Of a stretch of 64,000 nucleotides of DNA, positions 48,790 through 59,410 are shown in pieces. The stretch lies in NCBI GenBank assembly GCA_036873135.1, contig JAPTYO010000010.1:15932772-15996771 (forward strand), read 5' to 3'. Below the pieces are notes generated by a model, which was not told the origin of the DNA, did not search any database, and saw only the letters and a program-made list of their open reading frames with translations. How positions within the stretch are numbered: position 1 is the stretch's first letter; each line of letters starts with the position of its first letter. The stretch is from Clarkia xantiana subsp. parviflora (Eukaryota; Streptophyta; Magnoliopsida; Myrtales; Onagraceae). The position numbers were made by a program, and so were the translations under genes.

Positions 48790-48867
48790 AAGAAGAGAAA
48801 AAAAGAAATTATCAACAAAAAAAAAAGAAGAAGAAAAAGAAAAAGAAAAAAGAAAAAAGAAGAAGAT
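48790..48867 (+). repeat. Purine-only tract
   Basis: A nearly pure A/G stretch dominated by GAAGAA, AAAAAG and AAGAAG words. It separates the two tandem arrays of the Tat 3' region. Confidence 0.7.
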
Positions 48868-48929
48868 CCCGCTAAGTTGTCGCACCATGCGCAATTTAGG
48901 CAAAAAGTAGGGAGAGACATTCGAGTCGT

Positions 48930-49680
48930 CAGGCCACTAGAGGTTCTTCTCCGACGGACGCCACAAGATGCTCTTCACCGACGGACACCACTAGAGGCTC
49001 TTCTCCGACATACGCCGCTAGAGGCATCGCCAAAGGGTCTCCGGTACGGTCTGACGTAGAGGTCTTCCGCCACCAGAGATATCACCAGAGGTTTTCCGGT
49101 ACGGTCTGACGTAGAGGTCTTCCGTTACCACTCGCCACTAGAGCCATCACCAAAGGTTCTCCGGTACGGTCTGACGTAGAGGTCTTTCGCCACCAGAGAT
49201 ATCACCAGAGGTTTTCCGGTACTGTCTGACGTAGAGGTTTTTCCGTTACCACTCGCCACTAGAGGCGTCACCATAGGTTGTTGGTACTGTCTGACGTAGA
49301 GGTCTTCTGTTACCAATCATCACCAAAGGTTTTACTTTACTGCACGCCACTGGAGGCTTTTCTTTCCGCACGCCACTGGAGGCTTTTCCTTGTCGCTCGT
49401 CACTGGAGGCATCGTCGATCAAGGTTTTTCGTTACTGCACGCCATTGGAGGCTTTTCTTTTCCGTACGCCACTGGAGGCTTTTCATTACTGCACGCCACT
49501 GGAGGCTTTACTTTCTGCAACGCCAACGGAGGCACTGCCAACAGGGGCACCGCTGACCGAGACTTTACTTTTTCGCACACCACTGGAGGCTTTAATTTCT
49601 GCACCGCCAACGTAGGCACTGCCAACAGGGGCACCGCCAACCGAGGCTCTTATTTACCGCACTACCAATAGAGGTTTTTC
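48930..49680 (+). repeat. Two further tandem arrays in Tat 3' region
   Basis: From 49030 to 49320 a unit of 60-120 bp recurs (TCCGGTACGGTCTGACGTAG, then AGGTCTTCCG, CACTCGCCACTAGAGGC). From 49325 to 49660 a unit of about 30 bp recurs (GCACGCCACTGGAGGCTTTT). The two arrays share the word GCCACT(A/G)GAGGC and probably evolved one from the other. Confidence 0.8.
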
Positions 49681-49810
49681 TTTCGCACCGTCCGAAATAA
49701 GCCAGGAGCTCCCTTGAAGACTCGAAGACTCAAAAGGATTATCATCCAAAATTCGGTGTTTCCTTGTCTTTGGACGAATCCCCTCGAACATGTTCTACGG
49801 GAATCCGCCC

Positions 49811-49824
49811 AAAGAGGGGCAAAC
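49811..49824 (+). promoter_or_regulatory. Polypurine tract of Tat element
   Basis: AAAGAGGGGCAAAC directly precedes TGTAAACACC, placing the LTR at 49825 as a 3' LTR of a plus-strand element. Confidence 0.75.
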
Positions 49825-51564
49825 TGTAAACACCTAATTTTGGACCACGCGCGACTCGCGTGACGTGTAGCGCACCTAAATGAGGAAATGCCTAAATTTG
49901 GCAAGTCGCGAAGCTTCCAAAGATGCTCAGAGCAATATTAGGATAGTTATCTGTATTTATTGCAGTGTATATTTTCTGAATAATTGTATGAATTATTTAG
50001 AATATTTAGAGTATATTAGGAGAATAAATCAGTGTAATTTACTGCTTAATTAAACTAGGTCTAAGTACTATATATAGGGGTAAAAACACCGGAAAAACAC
50101 TAGAAATTATAAACAAGTTGATTGAGAATTCTACACTTGTATACTATTGTTTTTGTTATCTTACTATAGTGATCGGTTGTGTTTATCTTATTATTATTAT
50201 TATTATTATTATTAATTGACATTGTCTTCTTCAACAGCCGTCCATAGTTGTCTGTACCTCCAATTCGTTTGGACCTTCTCCTGCAACAGTGGCACAGCCC
50301 ATCCCGAGATCAACCAGACTCAACTTCCACCCGCATCACTGACAGAAGTCCACTTTAGCCCCAGTTGTCATCCACACAGCGCCTCCGAACCAGACCCGCA
50401 CCTGCAAGCTCCGACCTTTACCCGGAGCTAAGCCACCTGACCCGCTCGAAGCTCCCATCCGCCCACCACTACGACAACTACCTTCCCCGGCCGGACTCGA
50501 CTCGCCGGAGATAGCCCTGCTCGCCACGTCGGTCGTCCCGCTCATCTCTCTCTCTCTCTCTCTCTTTTTCAGCATCGGCACAGCTCCGGCAGCTGCCACC
50601 ACCGGCGCCACTTCCGCCCCACCGCCGCCCAGGTTCACACTAGTCCCTCCATGTTCGGCCAACCAACGACTCCGTTGTTGTTGCTGTTCCGTTTCCGATC
50701 CCCAGTCGTGCTCAGGCCTGTCCTCTCCGACCAGCATTGTCGCCGAGCTTGCTGCCCAGCCTTCAGCGAGTCAGTCACCGTCGCAGTTCTGCTCTGTTCT
50801 GGCCACCTAGCTGGCCGAGATCACCATCTGCGGTTCCGAACTGTCCCATCAGGTCGATCCACGACGCTAGTCCATCCCGGTGGCCTGGTGCAGGTTCCGT
50901 CCCTGTCACTCCCTTCCTTCCTTCCTTTTTTTTTTTTAAAAAAAATTATTAGTCATTTAATGTTAATATGTTATTGTATTATTATTATTGTTTATTATTA
51001 TTATTATTATTATTGACATATTATATTTAGTTGAATATTTTAATTGTAGTTGTTAAATTTAATTAGTAGTTTAATTGTAGTTGATTAAGTTTAATTAGAT
51101 AGCATGTTTAACTGCTCAAGTATGTGTATTTCTTGAATGTATAGTAGATTGTGTATGGATATAAGTATGTTAGATAATTTTAGTATTTTAGATTTCATTC
51201 TTACCTGGAGTTATAGATTATAATTTATTATTAGACTTAGATAATATTCTGCATATGATAGAAACTTAATTAAATCTTGACATCATTAGATTAATTTGTA
51301 ACATGTGTTTCAATAGTAAAATTGGCAAATAAGTTAATTGAGTACCGAAAGGGCGTAGTTAAAAAAATTATATTTTAAATTCGTGATAGAACCCCCGAAC
51401 TCGAATTTCTGATCGTAAACCGATTTTGTACCTAGGTGTTTAATTCATTATTCGCTTAGGTAATTTAGGATTCTAGTTAAACTTAATTAACTAGTGGCGG
51501 CTCATTCAAAACTCCGTGTTTTTCAAGACGTAATCGCCTTAGGTCGGATTTTTAGGGTCTGACA
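49825..51564 (+). mobile_element. 3' LTR of Tat/Ogre-like gypsy element (~1.74 kb)
   Basis: It starts TGTAAACACCTAATTTTGG and ends TTTTAGGGTCTGACA, a TGT/ACA-bounded LTR with ends typical of Tat elements. A polypurine tract lies just outside the left end and no primer site follows the right end, so it is the 3' LTR. The interior contains a CT-rich microsatellite (about 50546-50566), ATT-type runs (50190-50214, 50976-51014) and a GC-rich segment (50400-50900) with chance open frames. The matching 5' LTR is not in the window. Confidence 0.7.
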
Positions 51565-51977
51565 ATTATCATCGCCGGCGACGGAATCAACGGCAGACGG
51601 CGATGGCGGCACAACCAGGGACGGCAGCAGCTGGAGGCGTCTACGGCGGCGCGTGGCGACTTCGTGGGCGACAAGCAACGAAACTTCCGGCGATCCGATT
51701 GGCTTGAGGTGGTGAGTCCAATTCCGGGTATGGTTGAACCATTTGCCATCTTGTTTAGGCTTGATTTGATCTTGGTTGTCTCTTGAAATTGATTACTCTA
51801 GAATGCCTAAAAGGTGTTTGTTAAAATTCCTAAAAGAGGTTAGTTCCACAAATCGGTCAAAATTTGGCTAAGTGCTGAAAATTTATAAATATGATTGCAA
51901 GTGGTAATACTCCCCTCAATTATGGTGATCATTGTTGACATGTTGCACCATGATGTAGATAGTGTTCGAACACGTTT
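51565..51977. other. Flank of LTR, no recognised gene
   Basis: A GC-rich start (GGCGACGG/GGCGGC words) fades into AT-rich sequence. A minus-strand open frame of 65 residues here has no support. Confidence 0.4.
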
Positions 51978-52799
51978 GGGGGGGGCGTTTGGATGGACGT
52001 AATGTGAGCTTACTTGTAATGTTGTGATCCAACGGGTTGGTTCGTAATCAACAATGTAATGTGGAGTGTAATGTCAGATTACAGTGTTTGGTTGTGCTGT
52101 AATGTGGAGTGTAATGTCAGATTACATTGTTTGGTTTGATTTGTAATGTACAATGTAATGTGATTTACTTATTATTATAATATTAATCTATTTAGAAATA
52201 TATTATATCTTAATATGAAAAATTTAAATATGTATTTATTTTATAAAATAAAAAAAGTAATTTGGTCCCTTAACTTTATATTTAATATTTAAACATCAAA
52301 TTTGAAAATATTAGAGTTAAACTTGCATTCTTACTTGCTATGTTATTAAACAAAATTATGCGAAAGAATTTCATTTAGGGTTAATTACTAAAAAAAACAA
52401 ACACAACTTTAGTGAAATAGAAGTATAAATAACAGAGACTGGAATAGATTAAAAAAAATGAGTGAAATAGATTTTAAAAAAAAAGATAAATAAATAAAGA
52501 AATATAAGTGGGAGAGAGAATAATTAATTTAGTAAATATTAATAAAATAATAAACACTGTGTAATGTTGGACGTAATCTCACATTACATCCAAAATCGGA
52601 TGTAATCTCACTTTACGTTGAGAGGGTAAGTCAACAGGTTTTACGGGTTTTGACCAACCCGTCGTAATCTCAGATTACAATGCACATTACATTACAAAGT
52701 TCACATTACATCATTTGGTTTGCCAAACAACGTAATGTTGAGGTAATGTGGGACGTAATGTGAGATTACGTCCCACATTACATCCATCCAAACACCCCA
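51978..52799. mobile_element. PIF/Harbinger-like non-autonomous element, copy D (inverted)
   Basis: The ends GGGGGCGTTTGGATGGACG and CATCCATCCAAACACCCC, with many GTAATGTGAGATTACG subterminal words, mark the same family as 9466-11098 and 16475-17258. The core (for example AATATTAATCTA) reads as the complement of copies A and B, so the element is inverted relative to them. The flanking triplets are not a clean TTA/TAA. Confidence 0.7.
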
Positions 52800-52839
52800 T
52801 TTATGTTGATTGTTGATAGTTGATCATTGTTATCTCCTT

Positions 52840-53215
52840 TATGATAAAACACTTGGAGAATATTTCTTGATGGTTGATGCTTACTACTTGACATTTGTCG
52901 TCTGTCGACTGTCGTCTGCTACCATAGTGGAACACTTAGAAAATATTTCTTGGTAGTGGACGCTTGTTACCTGTCGTCTGTTATCATAGTGGAACATTTA
53001 GAAAATATTTTTTGGTAGTTGACTCTTGCTATCTGACATCTGCTATCATGGAGAAATACTTAGAAAACATTTCTTGATTGTTGACGCTTGTTATCTGACA
53101 TCTGCCATCATTGAGAAATACTTAGAAAATATTTCTTGATTGTTGACGCTTGTTATCTGACATCTGCCATCATGGAGAAATACTTAGAAAATATTTCTTG
53201 ATTGTTGTAGAAGTT
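52840..53215. repeat. 62-bp tandem repeat array
   Basis: The word ACTTAGAAAATATTTCTTG recurs at about 52851, 52934, 52996, 53058, 53120 and 53182. The period is exactly 62 for the last four intervals and 83 for the first. The right-hand units are almost identical, so the array is expanding from that side. Confidence 0.88.
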
Positions 53216-53658
53216 GATTTTAATCTTCTCTTGACTAATAGGAACGCATGTCATTGACGTGATTACTGCATGCGTGTTCATTGCGCGTGTCGCTTGTTGC
53301 ATGTAGTGTGCGTGATATAGTATCTTGAACACTTAGAATTTCCCAAGCATGCTAAAGAATATATTGTAGTCATTTAGCAATGGTGTAGCATTATGTAAGC
53401 GCGTCGCTTGTCATGTACGTGCTTGATGCGCGTGTAGTTAGCGCGTGTGTTGTAACCACTTGAACCCTTAGATTTTTCCTTACATGCCAATATACATCTT
53501 GTAGACTTGCATTAATTAGAAGATACATGCAAGTATAAATGTTAGTGCCATAATCATATTCGCACTTGTTACCTTAAGCAAAGGCATAGTATCATGTAGA
53601 CGCGCGTAGATCACGTAATGTGCGTAGATGTCGGGACGAGGCCCATGTCGACATAGAG

Positions 53659-53661
<3 letters not shown>
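53216..53661. repeat. Diverged duplication with GCGCGTG words
   Basis: A segment with GCGTGTCGCTTGTTGCATGT, TTGAACACTTAGAATTT and CCAAGCATGC (53280-53355) recurs as GCGCGTCGCTTGTCATGTAC, TTGAACCCTTAGATTTTTCC and TTACATGCC (53400-53490). It is probably an older continuation of the neighbouring array. Confidence 0.55.

Positions 53662-53699
<38 letters not shown>
53662..53699. repeat. 38-base C homopolymer
   Basis: A pure C run bounded by G on both sides. Very long for a G/C homopolymer in a plant genome; either a gap-like artefact or slippage. Confidence 0.85.
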
Positions 53700-53700
<1 letters not shown>

Positions 53701-53907
53701 AGGGGGATGTTCGCTATGTGATGTATAGAGATTCACAAGTCTATAGATATGTGGTTATCTCCATGTGGAAATTGTTTGTTGCTTAGTGTTTGCATAGGTG
53801 GCTGTCGCATACATGCGTGTTGATCAAGTTGTTATCTGCTTTTGCAGGTTAGGTTGTCAGGACGATTTTCTTGAGTTCGCACTTGCAGCTGATCTGAGAT
53901 AGTTGCT

Positions 53908-56402
53908 ATGAGTAAGTCTCCCGTTCCTACCCTGTGCGTTACTTTATGTTCAGATGTCGATGACGAGTCAGAGGCCAATTTGATAGCGTATTTGGATAGC
54001 GAGTTAGGAGCCGACACTGATCACACCCTGGAGTTTGCAGCCGAGATAGAGACGACATAGGTGACTCAGTACTTTTGTAACAACCGAATAAATGAAGAGT
54101 GATATATGTTGTGCACATCTTCCTCCGGACTCTGTCCATACTTGGAAGTTGTATTCCCTTACGACGTACTTCCAGAAGTTACCCCAGGACAACCCACGGT
54201 GCCTCCTGACAACTTATCAGCTATTTACTTGGGGAAGATTCGGGAGGGCTTGCGCTTTCCTTATTGTCCAGACTTGGTTGATCTCTGCCAATTTTATCAG
54301 ATCTCGCCCTTGGATCTTGCGCCTGCTGGACTCCGTGTGTGGACTTGTTTTCGAGTATTGTTTCACCAGCAGTCGTGGCATTACTCTACGGTTATCTTCC
54401 GTTGCTTCTACCAACTTCTGCGTCCGGACATAACAGGGTTGTGTGGCATGAAGATGCGTTGGCCTTGTTTACAAGAGAAGGGGTTCGCCACACTTGGGCT
54501 TGGAGACGCAGAGTGGGATAGTGATGTTCGGCTTGCTGCAAAGGCTGACCGTTCCGGTTCTCATTGGCGACATTAATTCTTCTTTGTGTGTGATGTTGGC
54601 ACTACTTGGGAAACAACACATGTTACAGAGGCTGATCCTGCCCCCACCTTCTCTGAGCTTTCTTCTGCGAATAAGAAGGTTTTGAAGCACATATATCAGT
54701 GTCAGCAGGCGCGCACTTATCAGTGTTTGTTGCGTGCATCAGATCAGAAGTTGATTGATGTCGGGATTCATGTGCTTTCTTCTGAGGATTCGGTATGCTG
54801 AAAGCCTTTATAAATTATTATATGTTGTGATGTAGGTTGGTTTGATGGAAAGAGCTCGTCCTTGCAGACGAATCCTGCTTGTTTTATCTCTTCTACTAAG
54901 AAGGTCGTGTCGTCTCCTGCTCCTCCCCCTCCTAAGGCTTCCGGTCATGGCCACGGCAAGGTATTGATGAGTAAGATGTTTCCGTGTGATTTTTCTTTGA
55001 CTTACTCTTCCGTGTTGTTGTTCTTAACTTGATTTTGTTTGTAGGTCGTTCAACTCTTGTGACTGAGCGCGTTGTTCCTGCTCCGAACTCCGGCATATCT
55101 ACTAAGAGAACCGACGCGGTGGCGTGTGCCTCGAGTGAACCCAAGCACGCTAAGGTCAGTGTGACAAGCCAAACTCCTTCTTGCGGGAAAGGAAAAAGGA
55201 GTGGAAGGTCGCACAGAGACGCCTTCTGCCCCCCGGTCGAGGGACTGACCCGCGGAGGAGCGTACTCCTCGCCGAGGTATGTATCGTTTGCTTCCTTCTT
55301 TTGATATCCTTGTATTATTTTGCTTGTTGTTTCCATATCACTATTGTTGTTTGCTTTACAGCACTCTTATCGCTTGGACGTGCTGACTTGATTCGTCCTC
55401 TGGAGGGCGACATTTCTGGGAGTGATTGGACGCCTTTTGCTACCGGTTGTCCATGATTTGCTAAGGATTCCAAACTTAGCATTCTAGAGGTAGGCGTACG
55501 AGTGCTGCAAAGGCTTGTCCCTCCTGGCGATCGACGTGTTCGACTGATGAAGAGGCGCAAGCCTATGTTGAGGGTGCCTTGACTCGATTCGCTCCCGTGA
55601 GAATCAATCTTCTCTTTTTCATTATTTGTATGAATGCATGCATTGTTATGACACATTTATGCCTTATTTGATTTTGTGTTGTTCTCAGGTCGTTGCCGAC
55701 ATGGTGAACATTTCGTCCTTCGTGATGGAGCTTACGATCGAGAAGCGGGCTGCAGTTGATAAGTGTGACACCGTTCGTCGTGAGTTTGCTCAATCCAAAG
55801 AGAGGACGCGCACTCTTAGCTCAAAGGTCGGGGATTTTGAGGCTCGTTATAACTCTCGTCGGGCTCGACTTGACAAGCTTGAGGCAGAGATCGTTGCTCT
55901 TGAGAAGAAGATCACAGAGGATGTTAACGCTCATGAGGTAGTGTTGCGTGCTGCACGCGAGGAGGGCTATAAGGCTGGCAAGGAGGAAGGACTTGCTGAG
56001 TATCCGACTACTCCTGCCTTTGTTAGTGCGGTCGATGTTGCCGCCAAGATGAAGTATGATAAGCTGATGGGAGAATTTGCAGAGGATTACATCCGCAGGG
56101 TGAGTATTCTTGCCCCCGACTTCCCTTTTGACAAGTTGGGTCCTTACGCGGATTATGTTGTTGGACATGTTAATGCTTTGTGTCGTTTGGCACTTGAGGA
56201 TGCCAATTATGAGATGTTGTTTGGTGATGATGATGGTATCGACCTTGTTATCACCTCTGCTGAGATCATGGAGGTTGCCCCTGGCAAGCTGGAGATGATG
56301 ACACCTCGCGAGTGGCATCATGTTGATTTTCAGGAGTATATCAAACTCTTGTACATAGATTTTGCTTCCCGTGTTTTGGGTTGGGGTTGCTCTAGGAGTT
56401 GA
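53908..56402 (+). pseudogene. Extra ORF of Tat retrotransposon type (gypsy-type transposon/coiled-coil protein), decayed
   Basis: An interrupted split gene. MSKSPVPTLCVTLCSDVDDE starts at 53908. A core (54106-54460) reads LEVVFPYDVLPEVTPGQP and LVDLCQFYQISPLDLAPAGL, then RVWTCFRVLFHQQSW, resembling the plant 'putative gypsy type transposon' (Transposase_28-like) domain. Candidate introns follow near 54794, 54961, 55277 and 55598 (GT-AG). The last exon (to 56402) has a coiled coil (DKLEAEIVALEKKITEDVNA) and a conserved-looking tail (LAPDFPFDKLGPYADYVVGH). In-frame stops at about 54060 and 55454 disable it. Such ORFs are known in Tat elements on either strand. This one is antisense to the gag-protease at 58.2-61.4 kb. 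Function unknown. Confidence 0.65.
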
Positions 56403-56810
56403 CCCTTGAACCTTTGTTTATATTCTGCTTGCTTTGAATTTTGTCATCTAGACCTGACATGATTGTAGTAGAAATGCATGATAACTTATTAGTAGTATTT
56501 CATACATTGTGTTATCGTAGTCGTCCATATACATTGGACTTGCATGATAGGATTGATCTCCTTGTTGTAGTGGATATAACATCCGTAGTTGTGACCATAG
56601 GACGTGTGTCGCTAAATGTCATGAGTGCCCATCTTGTTTTAAATCCAAGGAATGACGTAATGAGTGTATCGAGTACTTGTCGTGTTTATAGATAGTAACA
56701 CGCAAGATCATGTGATAGCATTGCACTCGGCGCTGACACTTGGCACGAGGGCACTTGGCACTGGCACTTAGCATATAGTAGAGTCGTCTTGGCGAGGCAA
56801 GACATTAGTC
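56403..56810. other. Spacer after extra ORF
   Basis: No coding signal. The word CACTTGGCACT recurs near 56735-56765, the start of a repetitive zone. Confidence 0.4.
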
Positions 56811-57300
56811 TATACCGTCTCTTAGTTCCACTCTAAGGTGACGTTGTGACAAGACGCTACTTGTTCTATACTATGCATTTTTCCATCTGTTAGTTGGGCA
56901 CGCCCCGCGTGATGTTGCTGCAAAGCTTTCCATGGCTAGACCCGAACTTACTTTGCGATGCTACTACACCTCAACTTGGTTAACCCAAGGGGCGGAACAG
57001 AGGTCGTATCAATACGCCTTGTAGTTTTTACCGTCTCTTGAACCATTTCAAGGCGACATTGTGGCAAGACGCTACTTGCTCTATGCTATGCGTTTTTCCA
57101 TCCGTTAGTTGGGCACACCCCGCGTGACGTTGTTGCAAGGCTTTCCATGGCTATTCCAGTACTTACCCTGCGATGCTACTGCACCTCTCCGTGGTTAGTC
57201 CAGAAGGGCTGCACAAGACCGCTTTAGAACGACTTGCATTTTTTTCCGTCTCTTGGTCCACTCCAATGCGACGTTGTGGCAAGACACTACTTGGTGCATT
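56811..57300. repeat. ~216-bp tandem repeat (2+ units)
   Basis: CCGTCTCTT occurs at 56815, 57031 and 57246 (periods 216 and 215). Each copy is followed by GCGACGTTGTGGCAAGAC-type and, in the first two, GTTAGTTGGGCAC-CCCGCGTGA and CTTTCCATGGCTA words. The third unit is truncated. Confidence 0.85.
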
Positions 57301-57405
57301 TGGTGTGTTTTATTTTGTTATATGCTCACGGGAAAAATAGCGTTGTACAAGACTCGACTTGTAAGTTTGGCGAGTTTTTTAGACAGGGTGCGCTCTTGCT
57401 AGCGT

Positions 57406-57795
57406 GTATCAACCCGCGATAGGGAAGCATACTTTGTAATAGCATGGGGTTGCCCTCTAAAGAGAGGATGTCGCGCCATGATGTATCAACCCGCGTTGGG
57501 GAAGCATACTTTATAATAGCATGGGGTTGTCGTCTAACAAGAGGACGTCCGCCATGTTGTATCAACGCGCGTTGAGGAAGCATACTTCGTAGCAGCATAG
57601 GGTTGTCGTCTAACAAGAGAACGTCCGCCATGTCGGGGTGATCAGTTTCTTTGAATGTTGCCGCATCCTGTTTTAAACTCAGGAAATGGCTATGAACATG
57701 AGGATTTGCCTCTAACAAGAGGATTTCGCAGCATGCCATTTTTTAGTTGTGAACATGGGGGTTGCCCTCACAAGGAGGATGTCGCAACATGTCAC
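57406..57795. repeat. ~77-bp tandem repeat (3 units plus diverged tail)
   Basis: GTATCAACCCGCGTTGGGGA starts units at 57406, 57483 and 57559, with GGAAGCATACTTTGTAATAG, CATGGGGTTG and CTCTAACAAGAGGA following. Two diverged partial units (CATGGGGGTTGCCCTCACAA type) run to about 57795. Its sequence is unrelated to the 216-bp and 62-bp arrays. Confidence 0.85.
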
Positions 57796-58235
57796 TTGTA
57801 GATAAATCTTGGTTTGAACTCAAGATGTAGTGTGTTGTCAAAGTTATTTAGAGTAGTCGTCATTATAGATAGAGAGCGTTTATGTGCTCATTGTTGATGT
57901 CCATAATAGATATGTTAACATTGTATAATATAGGTCGATTGTTTGCATATATCGCGATAGCTTGTATTGTTGGTGCGAGTAATATGCGTGTAGTTTACTA
58001 CTTGGCGTAATTCCAAAGTAGCGTAGTAATGTACCTACGAAAGTAGATTGATTTCATTAGGTTCTTGGTATATATACAACGAGATGCAGGAAGGCGTCAA
58101 CAGATCTCTCATTCTGAAATGTAGTAGAGCTAACAAGCGTAAACTACACTAGAGTACTACCACTTTAAATCTAAAAAGACTTAGAGTAAATAAGCATAAG
58201 TGGAGATAAAGGGATAGATAATATGTTTTCCGCCT
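57796..58235. other. Spacer, no recognised gene
   Basis: No coding signal. It separates the repeat arrays from the minus-strand gag fragment. Confidence 0.4.
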
Positions 58236-58880
58236 TCATGGTTGGCTCGATGACGGAGCAGGGTGGCTGTGCGCCACATGACTCTTCAGTGCACCTAGCG
58301 AGATAATCTCTTCAATCCCCAATCTTAGAGACATGCAATCATTAGTGTTGTGCTCCCATGTCTTGTGATGTTTGCACCACTCATCAATATCCCTGCCTAG
58401 AAAAGCTTTCTTTGGTTCGAATGGCAAGGGAAGCTTGTTCTCTAGGAGGCTAACGTATATTTTCTCAAGCTCTGTGTTTAGAGGAGTGAAAATGTAATCG
58501 TTGTTGACGCTTGTGCCTCCGTTTGGTCGCTTGTTAGTTTGAACTTCCCCTTCCTGGCTGAGAGGTGTACCCCATCTCAGCTCTCGTTCACATGCGATTG
58601 CAGTTTCCAGCTTATCTTTTAAGTTTGCCATCGTATCAGTGGTTGTCATCCACAGATTCTTCCGAAAAGGAGGAAAGATGGAGCATTCATGTGTAAGAAG
58701 AATGTGTTGATTACATCTCCCTTCGTTGCTCTAACCAAAGCGGGGTTGTAAGCAAACCTTCTGAAATAACTCATTATTGGCTCATTCTGTCCCTGCTTGA
58801 TGTCCCAAACACTTTGCCATGCTGGGAAGCAGACTCTTTCTGGCAGACTTACAAGGCTTAAAACTTGTTCCTTACTTTCG
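58236..58880 (-). pseudogene. Second gag fragment (gypsy), fused after protease
   Basis: The minus strand reads SVWDIKQGQNEPIMSYFRRF and ALVRATKGDVINTFFLHMN, then after a frame change MANLKDKLETAIACERELRW and WCKHHKTWEHNTNDCMSLRL, ending at a stop at 58236. These are gag-type sequences. They lie 3' of a protease, where RT should be, so this is gag from another element or a rearranged copy. Confidence 0.7.
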
Positions 58881-59410
58881 TCAACACCGGACTCTGAGTT
58901 CAATCTTCTATTCTTGTAAGTGTCGACCATTGCTATGGTGACGTGTTGTCTGATTCTCAATGTGTTGACATAACACTTTCGTGTCGTCGTCTGATCTCCA
59001 AGTACTTCGCCAATCCCATTTCTTGTTGGGAACTTCATCTTTTGGTGAACGGTGGATGGAACGATCTCGTAAGGGTTTATCGTTGTCCTTCCCAAGATTT
59101 CATTGTATACTCCTAGAGCTTCCACCACCACGAAGGTGACATCGACGCTAAGCATTTTCCATCCTTCGCCGAAGATGACTGGTAATAATTGTTCCCAAGG
59201 GACAGGTTGCAGCACCAGCGAAGCTAACCAAAGTGAAGGTCCCGGGAGTAAGGTCTGCTATCGTTTTTTCCCAATTATTCAAGTACTCCAACATGCAATA
59301 TGTCGGCAGAACTTCCACCGTCTACTAGAATGCATTTCATGTCATATCCATCGATGTCCATTGTAATGACGAGGGCGTCGTCATGAGGGCAGACAATGTG
59401 CTTCATGTCC
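58881..59410 (-). pseudogene. Tat gypsy aspartic protease region (frameshifted)
   Basis: The minus strand encodes DDALVITMDIDGYDMKCILV followed by DGGSSADIL near 59280-59395, the DGG-type protease box. A frame change leads to VTFVVVEALGVYNEILGRTT and YEIVPSTVHQKMKFPTRNGI. The same module occurs in the gypsy frame at 1-2280 (ILIDGGSSSDIL; FVVVESTGTYNAIIGRTT), so the two elements are related. Confidence 0.85.

Noticed and set aside
48930..49680. Regularly spaced short repeats resembling a CRISPR array
   Set aside because: Units are contiguous and diverge along their length, with no unique spacers; the context is a plant retrotransposon 3' region.
50336..51016. 133- and 121-residue open frames
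   Set aside because: They lie in a GC-rich segment of the LTR, overlap on both strands, and have no recognisable domain.
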